From the NCBI GenBank assembly GCA_038210135.1, contig JBBQWZ010000016.1, positions 43,668 to 107,667 of the forward strand: a DNA stretch of 64,000 nucleotides, written 5' to 3'. Positions 1-9,273 of the stretch are shown piece after piece. The number at the start of each line of letters is the position of its first letter. Positions within the stretch are counted from its first letter, which is position 1. The stretch comes from JBBQWZ01 sp038210135 (GTDB lineage Bacteria; Acidobacteriota; Terriglobia; Bryobacterales; Bryobacteraceae). The notes beneath the pieces were generated by a model. The model worked only from the letters and a program-made list of their open reading frames with translations, did not search any database and was not told where the DNA came from. Made by a program: the position numbers and the translations under genes.

Positions 1-1867
1 TCTTCGCGCCCGCGCCGAGCAGCATCGTAAGAAGCGTTTCGCCATCGGCGATATACGCGCTACCTTCCGCGGCCAGCATCAGCGCAGTCGTTCCATTGCT
101 CTCTGTAGCGTCCACGTTTGCGCCGGCCTGGATCAGCAACCGGGTCGCGCCGGTTTTCCCGTACGTTACCGCGGTGAGCAGCGGCGTGGTTCCGTCATTC
201 GCTTGCAGGTCCACATTCGGTTTCTTTTCGAGCAGCAGCGCCAGCGCTTTTTCCTTACCCTCCGCGGACGCCCGGTAGAGAGCCGTGCGCCCACGATCGT
301 CCTGCGCGTCGATGGCGGCTCCGCTGTTGAGCAGCGTCGTAACCAGCGGAGCATTGTTCGCCAGATAAGCCGATCCCTCCGCCGCGAGCATCAACGGACG
401 GGTGCGGCTTGAGTCTTCGAGCTCGATCTGTGCGCCGCCGCTCAGCAAAATCACCACCGCGTCCGCGTGGCCATAGATGATCGCCTGCAGCAGCGGAGTC
501 GAACCGGCCGAGTCCTTGTGATTCGGATCCGCCTTCCTGGCCAGCAGAAGGCGAAGCGACTCGAGCTTCCCGGCGACGGCGGCGCGCATCAACGCGGTCT
601 GGCCGTGCTTGTCCTCCAGATCCAATCGGGCGCCTTTGTCGAGCAGGGAACTGACGATCGGCGCGTAGTTGGCAAGATTCGCTGTTCCTTCGGCCGCGAG
701 CATCAATGCCGTCGTGCCCGTCGAGTCCGCTGCGTTCACGTCCACGTTTTGCGCGAGCAATTTTCGAATATCTTCGACTTGACCGTACCGCGTGGCTCTC
801 ACAAGGGCGGGTTCGGCCGCGGCGGCTGAATCCGCCGGCGAGCGCTGCTTCCACCAGAAGTAGCCGCCGCCCGTCGCCGCGAGCAGAGCCACTACGGCGG
901 CCAGCGCGATCCAAATCATTGGCGACTGTTTCGCCTCTGCCGGCGGGTTCGACGGCACGGGAGCCGGCTGCGTGTAAGCAACGGTCTGGTTGGCGTACTG
1001 CGGCGTCGGCATCGGAGCCGTCTGCGCCGCCGGATTCGACGGCTCGATCGCCGCGGTCAACGCCTGAATCATGGCCGCGCAGCTCGGATACCGTTGCCGC
1101 GGATCCTTGGCGAGCGCCGGTTGCAGCGCGTCGATCACTGCCGGCGGCAGGCCCGATGGATCGGACGCGAACGGATCGACGGCGACAATTTGAAACATCA
1201 GCGCGTGCGCCGTCTCGGCCGAAAACGGAAGCCGTCCGGTGAGCATCTGGAAGGCGATCACACCGAGCGAAAACTGGTCGGAGCGGCCGTCCACCTGCAG
1301 CGCCTTGACCTGCTCCGGCGACATGTAGCCGGGCGAACCTAGGCTCGATCCGGCGGTGGTGAGATTGCCGGCCATGGTCATCTGCTGCGTCATTTTGGCG
1401 ATGCCGAAATCGGCGATCTTCACCACGCCGTCCTCGCGCAGCAGAATGTTGGCCGGTTTGACATCGCGATGCACGACACCGAATCGATGGGCGAAATCCA
1501 GGGCGTCGGCGGCCTGGCGCAGAACGTCCAACTTGGCGCGCAGGTCCATCGTGTTCGCTGCAAGGACGCGCTCGAGCGACGATCCGGCAACGTATTCCAT
1601 GACGATGAATACGTCCGAGTCCTCTTCGCCCAAGTGATACACAGTCACGATGCCGGGATGCGACAACTGCCCGGCCGCGCTGGCTTCGCGGACCAGGCGT
1701 TGGCGCAGCACCGCGCTCTGGTCCGGAGTCGCACCGGGTTCGAGGCGAATGCGTTTGATCGCGACCGCGCGGCCGATGCGCGGATCCATCGCTTGATAGA
1801 CCACGCCCATCGCGCCATGGCCCAGTTCGCCCAGAATCCGATAGCCGCCCAGGAACGATTCGCTCAT
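1..1867 (-). CDS. Serine/threonine protein kinase with C-terminal ankyrin repeats (3' end outside window)
   Basis: Hanks-type kinase, open to the window edge (about 622 residues visible). The kinase domain fills roughly residues 8-265: the glycine-rich loop reads LGHGAMGVVY, the catalytic loop is HRDVKPAN near residue 132 and the metal-binding DFG is near residue 153, so it looks active. One membrane helix follows at about 312-335, and the rest is a run of ankyrin repeats with TALMLAAEG-type motifs. The kinase should be cytoplasmic and the repeats outside the membrane, as in PknB-like receptors, but with ankyrins as the external module. The ATG at 1867 follows a GAGAGG ribosome site. Long open frames in other phases here are GC artefacts. 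The target is unknown. Confidence 0.93.
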   Translation of the reverse strand, partial: MSESFLGGYRILGELGHGAMGVVYQAMDPRIGRAVAIKRIRLEPGATPDQSAVLRQRLVREASAAGQLSHPGIVTVYHLGEEDSDVFIVMEYVAGSSLERVLAANTMDLRAKLDVLRQAADALDFAHRFGVVHRDVKPANILLREDGVVKIADFGIAKMTQQMTMAGNLTTAGSSLGSPGYMSPEQVKALQVDGRSDQFSLGVIAFQMLTGRLPFSAETAHALMFQIVAVDPFASDPSGLPPAVIDALQPALAKDPRQRYPSCAAMIQALTAAIEPSNPAAQTAPMPTPQYANQTVAYTQPAPVPSNPPAEAKQSPMIWIALAAVVALLAATGGGYFWWKQRSPADSAAAAEPALVRATRYGQVEDIRKLLAQNVDVNAADSTGTTALMLAAEGTANLANYAPIVSSLLDKGARLDLEDKHGQTALMRAAVAGKLESLRLLLARKADPNHKDSAGSTPLLQAIIYGHADAVVILLSGGAQIELEDSSRTRPLMLAAEGSAYLANNAPLVTTLLNSGAAIDAQDDRGRTALYRASAEGKEKALALLLEKKPNVDLQANDGTTPLLTAVTYGKTGATRLLIQAGANVDATESNGTTALMLAAEGSAYIADGETLLTMLLGAGAK

Positions 1868-1971
1868 CCACACCCGCCTCTCGCTCTTTCAATATACGTC
1901 GAGGACAAGCTGCGTCCGCGGCCAGCGCAGCTTCCGCTAGCCGTGCTTCCGCCGAGCTATGCCTGCGAGAC

Positions 1972-2253
1972 ATGGCGCTCGATGTCTTTGATCTGCTGGG
2001 TCCAGCCGCGGTCGTTGATGCGGGAGGACCCTCGTCGATTGCTCGCCTGAGTGAAGGCGCCGCGGTCACCCGGAAGGCAATTGCGAAGCACCTGCGCGCG
2101 CTCGCTGATGCGGGTCTCGTTCGCGCACGGCGGCGTGGGCGCGAGCGAATCTGGGAACTCGAACCCGCCCGTCTGGATGTGGTGCAACAGTGCCTGGACC
2201 AAATTTCGGCCGAGTGGGACGCGGTAATCGGACGCCTGCCGGCTTTCGTCTAG
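1972..2253 (+). CDS. ArsR-family winged-helix transcriptional regulator
   Basis: A small DNA-binding protein of 93 residues, divergent from the kinase. The segment SIARLSEGAAVTRKAIAKHL followed by LRALADAGLVRARRRGRER is the helix-turn-helix and wing of the ArsR subfamily that usually works as a dimeric repressor. No metal-binding CxC motif is present, so it belongs to the non-metal-sensing part of the family. The part before the helix-turn-helix is shorter than usual: the expected helix after LLG is replaced by a brief PAAVVDAGG stretch, so a small internal deletion or a wrong start is possible. The frame stays open upstream of the chosen ATG. The regulated gene is not evident. Confidence 0.75.
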   Translation: MALDVFDLLGPAAVVDAGGPSSIARLSEGAAVTRKAIAKHLRALADAGLVRARRRGRERIWELEPARLDVVQQCLDQISAEWDAVIGRLPAFV

Positions 2254-2409
2254 GAGTAGCCGCTGGGCCGATTACGGGCGGCCGAAAACCACCACATCGC
2301 ATGAAAGTAGCCGGATCACCACCGCTTCCGCGACTACGATGTATCCTGTATACAGCGGTTTACGGTTCGGCACGCAACTTGCTATTTGACTTGCCGTAGG
2401 AGCAACAGC

Positions 2410-3498
2410 ATGCGCTCATTTCAAGCCAAAACCATCGCCACCTTAACATTGTTTTCGCTGACGGCCGTAGCGCCGTTATTTTCTCAGGACCCACCTCCCC
2501 CGCCGCCCGATCCGCAACAGCAACAGCAGCCGAATGGCGGCTGGCGCCGTTTTGAACCACGTCAGGGCGATCCTCGCTATCAGCAGCCGCAGCAACAGGG
2601 CGACCCGCGCTACGCGCAACAGGGCGACCCCCGTTACACGCAGCAGCAGCAAGGCGATCCCCGTTACGGCCAGCAAGGTCCGCCACAAGGCAACATGCAG
2701 GAGCCGCGGCCATACGTGCAGCCTCCGGCATCGATGACGATCCCAGCCGGCGCCTGGATCACCATCCGCACCAACCAGGTCCTTTCGAGCGATCACAACC
2801 ACGCGGGCGACTACTTTGACGCGACGCTGGTTCGTCCCGTCATCGTGAATGGCTTCGTTGTCGCGCGCCAAGGCCAGAACCTGGCTGGACGCGTCGTTGA
2901 CGCGGAGAAGGCCGGGCGCGTCAAAGGGCAGTCCCGCTTGGAAATCGAAATCACGGAACTGAGCCTGGCCGACGGCCAGCAGCTTCCCATCAAGACCTCG
3001 CTTTCGCAATATACTGGCGGCACTTCCTACGGTCGAGACGCCACCGCGATCGCCACCACCACCGGAGCCGGAGCCCTCATCGGCGCTGGTGTCAATGGCG
3101 GAGTCGGCGCGGGCGTCGGAGCAGCCGGCGGTCTGGTCGCCTCGGTGGTTGGCGTACTCGTCACTCGCGGACGCTCGACCGAAGTGCATCCGGAGAGCAT
3201 TCTGACCTTCCGGCTGCAGGCTCCAGTCACATTCTCTACCGAGCGGTCGGCGCAGGCCTTCCATCCGGTCGAACAGTTCGACTATAACGTTCGCGCTTCC
3301 ACGCCCCGGACGGTTGTTCGGCCGGGCTATGGCTCGGCTCCGATCGGCTACTACGGCTGGGGCACTCCGTGGCCCTATGGTGGATATGGCTATAGATACG
3401 GCTATCCGTATTACGGCAGTTCCATCTACTTCGGCTACGGTTTCGGACGCGGCTACGGCGGTTACGGCTACCGAGGCGGCGGCTTCCGCCACCGTTAA
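2410..3498 (+). CDS. Secreted protein with GDPRY repeats and a Gly/Tyr-rich tail
   Basis: A 362-residue exported protein of unknown function. The ATG at 2410 is preceded by AGGAG; the upstream ATG at 2386 has no such site. After a signal peptide ending near LFSQ comes a Pro/Gln-rich linker with four GDPRY units separated by glutamine runs. A folded middle part of about 150 residues (beginning PASMTIPAGAWITIRTNQVL) contains a glycine-rich hydrophobic segment resembling glycine-zipper membrane or outer-membrane proteins. The last 60 residues are almost all Gly, Tyr and Arg. A cell-surface role is likely, but no family name can be given with confidence. A strong terminator lies 50 bases downstream. 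Confidence 0.85.
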   Translation: MRSFQAKTIATLTLFSLTAVAPLFSQDPPPPPPDPQQQQQPNGGWRRFEPRQGDPRYQQPQQQGDPRYAQQGDPRYTQQQQGDPRYGQQGPPQGNMQEPRPYVQPPASMTIPAGAWITIRTNQVLSSDHNHAGDYFDATLVRPVIVNGFVVARQGQNLAGRVVDAEKAGRVKGQSRLEIEITELSLADGQQLPIKTSLSQYTGGTSYGRDATAIATTTGAGALIGAGVNGGVGAGVGAAGGLVASVVGVLVTRGRSTEVHPESILTFRLQAPVTFSTERSAQAFHPVEQFDYNVRASTPRTVVRPGYGSAPIGYYGWGTPWPYGGYGYRYGYPYYGSSIYFGYGFGRGYGGYGYRGGGFRHR

Positions 3499-3547
3499 AT
3501 CGCCAACTTGTCGCCTTTCATTACGCGACGCAACGCAACGTCTTCCG

Positions 3548-3597
3548 AAGGGCTCCTTCGCAGGCCAAAACCTGAGAAGGAGCTCTTTGATTTTGAG
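3548..3597 (+). terminator. Rho-independent terminator after the GDPRY protein
   Basis: Arms 3548-3564 and 3571-3587 form a stem of about 17 pairs with one mismatch and one G-T pair around a CCAAAA loop, followed by TTTGATTTT. Confidence 0.85.
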
Positions 3598-3652
3598 TAA
3601 GATTTTTAAAATGTGCTGTTTGTAGCACTTAAGTTAGACAAGTTGATTCGGT

Positions 3653-3666
3653 TGACCGGCCGGTCA
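3653..3666. promoter_or_regulatory. Perfect 14-bp palindrome, possible TetR-type operator
   Basis: TGACCGGCCGGTCA is a perfect inverted repeat in the 417-base gap between the terminator and the next gene. It resembles operators bound by TetR-family dimers. No TetR gene is visible in the window. The rest of the gap (3667-3915) shows nothing I can name. Confidence 0.35.
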
Positions 3667-3915
3667 TAACACCCTAGTCGAGACGGATCTCCGACATGAA
3701 GTCCAACACGTGCTCGACGAACAGCCTGATTGATCCCCCTTAAGCGCTTCGGTATTTTTAGATTAGCCCTTCCGTCCCTTTGGCTCGAGACTGATTTTTG
3801 TAACCCGTCGACCGCTAACCTCATCCAACAGCAAAGCCTTAGAGGGCCGGTTACCGCGCGGCGTACGCTCTTGCATCAGGGATTTCGCGGACCACGTAAC
3901 CGTTGTCAGGAATTC

Positions 3916-4650
3916 ATGAATCTCTTAAGCCGGGCCCGGTTCGCCGCCCTTGTCTTGCCTTGCCTGCTGATTTTCGTTCCCACGACGATCCTTGCACAGG
4001 AATCCTCTTCGGTTCCGAAGGCCACAACCGAGCCGGCGGCTGCGTCCAACGAGGAGCCGATTGACAAGCAGCGTGTCCTAGGCGTTCTCCCCAACTACCG
4101 GACTGCGGATGGCACCGTTCCTTTCGAGCCGCTTACTGCCAAGCGTAAGCTTTATATCGGTTTTAAGGACTCAACTGACTACCCGGTTTATCCCTACACC
4201 GCTGTCTTCGCGGCTTTATATCAACTGGAGAATAGTAATCCGAGCTTTGGGCAGGGCATGAAGGGCTATGCCCGCCGCTACGGGACTACCTATGGCGATC
4301 AGGTGATCGGAAACATGCTGACTGAGAGCCTGTTCCCGATCCTGCTGAAGGAGGATCCGCGCTACTTCCGCCTGGTGACTGGCACGGCGAAGGCGCGGTT
4401 AGCCTATGCCGCCACGCGGATTTTCGTGACCAAGACGGATGCGGGTAACACCCGCTTCAATTTTTCCGAAGTCCTCGGCAACGCCGCAGCCGTTGCGATC
4501 TCGAACGCCTACCTGCCGGATTCGCGGAACGCGCGCGACAACATCCTGAAGTACGGCCAGCAATTAGGCGTAGACGCGTTCTCCAATGTTCTCAAAGAGT
4601 TCTGGCCGGATATCAAGCGCCGCTACTTCTCGAAGAAAGCCCACAACTAG
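3916..4650 (+). CDS. Exported protein of unknown function
   Basis: This 244-residue protein has a clear signal peptide (residues 1-27, ending TTILAQ), a short Ala/Pro/Glu-rich linker, then a folded domain beginning RVLGVLPNYRTADG. The domain holds aromatic-rich segments such as YARRYGTTYGDQVIGNML and ILLKEDPRYFR. Proteins of this appearance occur repeatedly in acidobacterial genomes, but I know no assigned activity. The frame is open further upstream, yet the ATG at 3916 starts the signal peptide and has AGGA just before it. It is monocistronic and is followed by repeat-bearing spacer DNA. Confidence 0.8.
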   Translation: MNLLSRARFAALVLPCLLIFVPTTILAQESSSVPKATTEPAAASNEEPIDKQRVLGVLPNYRTADGTVPFEPLTAKRKLYIGFKDSTDYPVYPYTAVFAALYQLENSNPSFGQGMKGYARRYGTTYGDQVIGNMLTESLFPILLKEDPRYFRLVTGTAKARLAYAATRIFVTKTDAGNTRFNFSEVLGNAAAVAISNAYLPDSRNARDNILKYGQQLGVDAFSNVLKEFWPDIKRRYFSKKAHN

Positions 4651-4666
4651 CTCCGTTCCAGTTTCT

Positions 4667-4715
4667 GCCAAACGAAGCCAGCGGATCGGCGTGCAGTCGT
4701 TGCAAAACGAAGCCA
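4667..4715. repeat. Two copies of the AAACGAAGCCA dispersed repeat
   Basis: Copies at 4667-4680 and 4701-4715 match a dispersed motif with consensus TGCRAAACGAAGCCA, also found near 10.8 kb and 54 kb. The 17 bases CTGCCAAACGAAGCCAG here recur exactly, inverted, at about 54156-54172. The rest of the gap 4716-4876 shows nothing further. Confidence 0.7.
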
Positions 4716-4876
4716 ATTCCTCACATGTCCTTCGTAATGTATTGTTTCGACGGGAAATTTCAGGTCATTCTCACTGGCTAGCTGCGGCCCTCAGGATGAA
4801 GGCCTTTGCCGGATCAAACCTCCGCTCATACAACACTAAACTCCGCCGATAAGCTTCACAGGGCGACGCCCCACGC

Positions 4877-5902
4877 ATGATTTCTTTCCAGAAGTCACTC
4901 ACCGAACTCGACCGTGCCTATAGCGTCGAACGCGCAGCGCTCGAATGCTACTGGTCCGCGATCCGTTCCGCAGAACAATACCTCGTTGAGGTGGACCCCG
5001 CCGAAACGAAAGCCACCCGTGCCGAACTCTGTGAAGTCCTGGCCATCGCCGAAAACTCCGCCAGTCCGGACCAACTTCTCGACACTCGCGGCCGCCTCCG
5101 TGCCTCGCTGCGTGACTACCAGGATCGCACTCACAGTAAGATCGCCCGTCTCCGCGCCGACCTCCAATCCGCGGTTGCCGCCATGCAAAGCGCCGCCGAT
5201 TCGATCGTCGCGCAAGAAGGCGATCATCGCGCCCGGCTGGGGCGGGAAATCGCCCACCTCAAAGTCAGCGCGACGTTCGCCGACCTAAACCAAATCCGCA
5301 CCGCGGTGCTGGCTTCCGCACATGGAATCGAAGTCTGCGTCGAGCGCCTCCAGTGCGAAAATCAACTCGCGATCGCCCAATTGAGCGACGAGATTCGTTC
5401 GCTGCACGAACAAATCGAAGAGGCCGGGAAAATGGTCACCCTGGATCCTTCGACCGGACTGTTCAATCACGAACAAATCGAACTCCGCGTCGAGGTTGCC
5501 GCCTCGTCCGGAATCACCAAGTCTCTCTGCCTGATCTACATCCGCGTTCGCAATTACAAATTGCTGTGTCATCAGCTCGGACGCGCCGCCGCCGAAACGG
5601 CTCTTGCCGCGCTGTCCGGACGAGTGCGGGGAATCTTCGGACCGAAAGAACAAATCGGCCGCTGGAGCGACGATGAGCTCCTGATCCTCGCCCAAAGCGA
5701 CCCCGTCGAAGCCCTCGCCCGATCCAAGCGCGCGGCCGCCAGCACCCCCGGCGAGTATGCGATCCACGTTGACGGCGCGCTCCGCAAGATCACCGTCCAG
5801 ACCCAAATCCTTTTTGTGGAACGCCGCAACGGCGAAACCGCGCGCGATCTACTTCGCCGTGTCGACGAGTTTGCGCTCGTTCCGCAAACGCCCGATCGTT
5901 AG
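4877..5902 (+). CDS. GGDEF-family protein with degenerate active site
   Basis: 341 residues. The first 185 are largely helical and charged, probably coiled-coil. The C-terminal 150 residues follow the GGDEF fold: DPSTGLFNHEQIE matches the usual DxLTGLxNR entry near residue 190, and the strand-turn that normally carries GGDEF reads IGRWSDDELLIL near residue 262. With the two glycines replaced by Trp and Ser, diguanylate cyclase activity is unlikely; a GTP- or c-di-GMP-sensing or structural role is more plausible. No signal peptide or membrane helix. Its stop overlaps that of the convergent GNAT gene by four bases. Confidence 0.75.
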   Translation: MISFQKSLTELDRAYSVERAALECYWSAIRSAEQYLVEVDPAETKATRAELCEVLAIAENSASPDQLLDTRGRLRASLRDYQDRTHSKIARLRADLQSAVAAMQSAADSIVAQEGDHRARLGREIAHLKVSATFADLNQIRTAVLASAHGIEVCVERLQCENQLAIAQLSDEIRSLHEQIEEAGKMVTLDPSTGLFNHEQIELRVEVAASSGITKSLCLIYIRVRNYKLLCHQLGRAAAETALAALSGRVRGIFGPKEQIGRWSDDELLILAQSDPVEALARSKRAAASTPGEYAIHVDGALRKITVQTQILFVERRNGETARDLLRRVDEFALVPQTPDR

Positions 5903-6690
5903 CTCTGCAAGTACACCGCGTATCGCGTAACTGGCTTGTACCCCATCTGCGAATACAGCGCTTCGCCCGCATCGCTCGCCTGTAGCAGAGTCCGCGTCAA
6001 CCCGGTCTCCAGCCGGATGCGTTCGAGCACCCCGCGCATCAGCGCCTCCGCGTACCCTTTCCTTCGATACCCCGGTAGCGTTCCCACCGAATAAATCCCG
6101 ATCGCGCCCGCTTCAATGACCGTTGCCGCACAGCACACCGCCTGCTCGTCCACGAACCCGACCCAACCCTTGTACGCGCCCGTCCAGGCGGAATCCGCCG
6201 CGTACACTCGCTTCGCCGACGAGAATGGAAGGTCGAACGAGATCGAAGAAATGTGCGTGAACGCCAGCCGCGTGGCGGCGTCCGACACCGCATCGAATCG
6301 GATCGGCGGCAGTGCGCGGACCGGCGCGGACAGCGCGTCCGCGATCATTCCCGGCGGCGCCGCAATCTGGCGAAACCCTCTTCCGAGAATCGACCTTCGG
6401 ATTTCGCCTTTCGCCGCCCGGTCCACATGGTCCTCGCACATCCACAGCGACCAGTTGACGTTCCGCTTCGCATAGTACGCGCTGACCAATTGCATCCGCC
6501 GCTCGAACTCCTCCACCGTTTCAATCCGCGGACCGTCCAGCACACCCAGGTTGAAAACCGCGTAGTCGAAGCCGGCGTCGATCACTGCAATTCCAGGCAG
6601 CCGCTCAATCACTCCGGTTTCCGGTCCGGTTCCAAACACGCGCAGTGCCGCATGCAAATTCCGGTCCACGATTTCGAAAGAAGGTGTCAA
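5899..6690 (-). CDS. GNAT-family N-acetyltransferase
   Basis: 263 residues. The C-terminal half carries the acetyl-CoA-binding signature GYRRKGYAEALMRGVL (motif A, RxxGxA type), preceded by the strand GAIGIYSVGTLP and followed by the typical end LYSQMGYKPVTRYAVYL. The N-terminal 120 residues are an extra domain found in some acetyltransferases of this size. The acceptor substrate cannot be inferred. It lies 21 bases downstream of priA on the same strand and is probably co-transcribed with it, with no obvious functional link. Its last four bases overlap the stop of the convergent GGDEF gene. Confidence 0.85.
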   Translation of the reverse strand: MTPSFEIVDRNLHAALRVFGTGPETGVIERLPGIAVIDAGFDYAVFNLGVLDGPRIETVEEFERRMQLVSAYYAKRNVNWSLWMCEDHVDRAAKGEIRRSILGRGFRQIAAPPGMIADALSAPVRALPPIRFDAVSDAATRLAFTHISSISFDLPFSSAKRVYAADSAWTGAYKGWVGFVDEQAVCCAATVIEAGAIGIYSVGTLPGYRRKGYAEALMRGVLERIRLETGLTRTLLQASDAGEALYSQMGYKPVTRYAVYLQS

Positions 6691-6711
6691 TGAGATTTGA
6701 GCCAGTCTACC

Positions 6712-9129
6712 CTACATCAACGACATCGGATCCACATCGATCCCCAACGCCGTCGCATTCCACTTCTTGTCTTCCGCGTACCGCTTCAGCGTTTGCAGCA
6801 TCTCGTTCAACCGCTTCCGGCTCGCCGCCTTGATCACCATCTGATACCGGAATTCCTTCTTCAATTTCGGGACCGCCGCCTCCGCCGGACCCAGAATCTT
6901 GATTCCTTCCTCGCCATGGCCCGCCAGGTTTCCAATCTCTCCGCTCATCCGCAGCGCCTCTTCCTGCGATTCGCTGCGTACCAATACACTCGCCAGCGCG
7001 GCGAACGGCGGATAGCGCATCGCCGAACGGAACTGCAATTCCTTCTCATAAAACGCGTCGTAATCCTGCGCCGCCGCGTAGCGGATCGCGTAATGATCCG
7101 GATTGATCGTCTGAATCAAAACGATCCCCGGTAGATGTCCTCGTCCTGCGCGCCCGGCGGCTTGCGTCAGCAATTGGAACGCGCGCTCCGCCGAGCGGAA
7201 ATCCGGAAGCGCCAGTCCGATGTCCGCATTCACAACGCCCACCAACGTCACATTCGGAATGTCGTGCCCCTTCGCGATCATCTGCGTGCCCACCAAAATG
7301 TCGAAGCTGCCCTCGCGGAACCCCGAAAGAATCGTAATGAAATCGCGCTTGTGGCTCACCGTGTCGCGATCCATGCGCGTGATCCGCGCCTCGGGAAACG
7401 TGTTGTGCAGTTCGTCTTCGATTTTTTCCGAACCCGTCCCCAGAAACTGAATGTGATCGCTGTCGCATTTCGGGCAGCGCGACGGAATCTTCTCCGCATA
7501 CCCGCAGTAGTGGCATAGCATGCGCTTGTCGCGCCGATGATACGTCAGCGTGACCGCACAGTTGATGCACTCCATTTTCCAGCCGCACGAACGGCACGCC
7601 ACGAAACTCGAGAACCCGCGCCGGTTCAGTAGCAGCATCGTCTGCTCTTTGCTCTCGAGCCGGAGTTGGATCGCGTCGAGTAGCGTCCGCGAGAACGGCC
7701 CGTTCTTCCGCGTCTCCAAAAACTCCTCGCGCATGTCGATGATCGCGACCTTCGGCATCGGCCGCGCTTCAATGCGCTCCGGCAGCAACAGCAATTCGTA
7801 CTTGCCCTTCTCCGCGTTGTATCTCGACTCAAGCGCCGGAGTCGCCGATCCCAGCACCACCACCGCGCCCGATGCCTGCGCTCTCACAATCGCGACGTCG
7901 CGCCCGTTATATCGCGGAGTCTCCTGCTGCTTATAGCTCTGATCGTGCTCTTCATCCACTACAATCAGTCCCAGATTGCGCACCGGCGCGAACACGCCTG
8001 ATCTGGTCGCCACCACCACTTGCGCCACGCCTGATTGAATCCGTCGCCACTCCGCCGACCGCTCCGCGTCATGAAACGCCGAATGCAGGATCGCCACTTT
8101 ATCGCCAAATCGCGACGAAAACTGGCCCGCCACCGCCGGCGTCAACGCAATTTCGGGAACCAGCAGCAGCGCGCCGCGGCCAGCCGCCAACGCCGCCTCG
8201 ATCGACGACAAATATACTTCTGTCTTGCCCGACCCCGTCACGCCCTGCAACAAAAACGTTTTATACGCGCGGGTCGCAATCGCGGCGGCAATCTTGTCGT
8301 ACGCCGCCTGCTGATGCGCGTTCAACACCGGAACCGGCCGCTCGTATCCGCCCGCAATCGCCGCCGGCTCCAATTTCAGATGGATCAAGCCGGCCCGCCC
8401 CAGCGCGCGCGCGGCAACGCTTGCGCCCGGCATGGTCTCCTCGAGCCCGCCTAAATTGTGCCCGCCCGGATGCAATTCGAGGAACGCCAGCAGCTCACGC
8501 TGCGCCTTGGGCAACTTCTTATCCGCCGGACGCGCCAGGAACTCGACGCGCAACCGCTCCGCCGACGCTCGCAGTGGATCGCGTTCCGCCGACACTTCTT
8601 CCGCCTCGACGTAGCCCTTCTTCTCAAGTGACTGCAGATGCCGCCCCGCGTCCTTGATCTTGCGCGACAGATACAACGCCGATTGCTGACGCCCTTCCAG
8701 CAGCCGCAGCAGCGCCGTCACATCGTCGTCGTTCGCTCCGGTACCGATCAGCAATTGCCGCGCCGCGTCGCGACCCGACGGAGTCAACGAATACACCTTC
8801 CCCCGCCGCGTCTCCCCGGCCAGCGGAGTCATCGATCGCAACACCTCGCCCAACGGAGCGCAATAATATGCCGCTACCCATTTCGCCAGAGAGAGCAGTT
8901 GCGAATCGATCACTGGAACTTCATCGAGAAGATGCAGCGTCTCGCGAATCTTCGAAGTCGGCGGATCGTTGTGGACACGCAAAATGACGCCGGTCATCTT
9001 CCGTGACCCAAACGGAACCGCGATCCGGCACCCCGCCTGTGCCCGATGCCGCAGCGTTTCGGGAAGCCGGTACATGAACAGCCGATCCAAAGGAACCGGA
9101 AGAGAGACATCGCAAAATTCCGGCGTCAT
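6712..9129 (-). CDS. priA: Primosomal replication-restart helicase PriA
   Basis: About 805 residues. PriA restarts collapsed replication forks by loading the replisome at branched DNA. The N-terminal DNA-binding domain begins FCDVSLPVPLDRLFMYRLP. The helicase core has Walker A (GVTGSGKTEVY, near residue 292) and Walker B (VVDEEHDQSYKQ). The zinc-binding insert carries the expected paired cysteines (CRSCGW, CINC, CHYCGY, CPKC). The C-terminal motifs GTQMIAKGHDIPNVTLVGV and QAAGRAGR are intact. The ATG at 9129 is chosen because family alignment starts there; the frame remains open to 9198 and no candidate start has a good ribosome site. Confidence 0.96.
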   Translation of the reverse strand: MTPEFCDVSLPVPLDRLFMYRLPETLRHRAQAGCRIAVPFGSRKMTGVILRVHNDPPTSKIRETLHLLDEVPVIDSQLLSLAKWVAAYYCAPLGEVLRSMTPLAGETRRGKVYSLTPSGRDAARQLLIGTGANDDDVTALLRLLEGRQQSALYLSRKIKDAGRHLQSLEKKGYVEAEEVSAERDPLRASAERLRVEFLARPADKKLPKAQRELLAFLELHPGGHNLGGLEETMPGASVAARALGRAGLIHLKLEPAAIAGGYERPVPVLNAHQQAAYDKIAAAIATRAYKTFLLQGVTGSGKTEVYLSSIEAALAAGRGALLLVPEIALTPAVAGQFSSRFGDKVAILHSAFHDAERSAEWRRIQSGVAQVVVATRSGVFAPVRNLGLIVVDEEHDQSYKQQETPRYNGRDVAIVRAQASGAVVVLGSATPALESRYNAEKGKYELLLLPERIEARPMPKVAIIDMREEFLETRKNGPFSRTLLDAIQLRLESKEQTMLLLNRRGFSSFVACRSCGWKMECINCAVTLTYHRRDKRMLCHYCGYAEKIPSRCPKCDSDHIQFLGTGSEKIEDELHNTFPEARITRMDRDTVSHKRDFITILSGFREGSFDILVGTQMIAKGHDIPNVTLVGVVNADIGLALPDFRSAERAFQLLTQAAGRAGRGHLPGIVLIQTINPDHYAIRYAAAQDYDAFYEKELQFRSAMRYPPFAALASVLVRSESQEEALRMSGEIGNLAGHGEEGIKILGPAEAAVPKLKKEFRYQMVIKAASRKRLNEMLQTLKRYAEDKKWNATALGIDVDPMSLM

Positions 9130-9273
9130 GGAAAGGGCAGGGGACAAGTATTCATCGTAGCGAGGTTGCTCGCCCATTCGACGGCGATACATCGGCACCG
9201 TGTGCTATCAGAGATCCAGGAATTTCTCGGTAGAGGGCGGAGGAGGTCATTGTGGCTTCCGTCTGGAATCGAG

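Noticed and set aside
255..2069. A 604-codon open frame on the minus strand
   Set aside because: It is Arg/Ser/Gly-rich and out of phase with the kinase-ankyrin frame, which carries clear motifs through the same DNA.
3606..3824. A 72-residue frame on the minus strand
   Set aside because: No ribosome site or motif, and it spans the regulatory palindrome.
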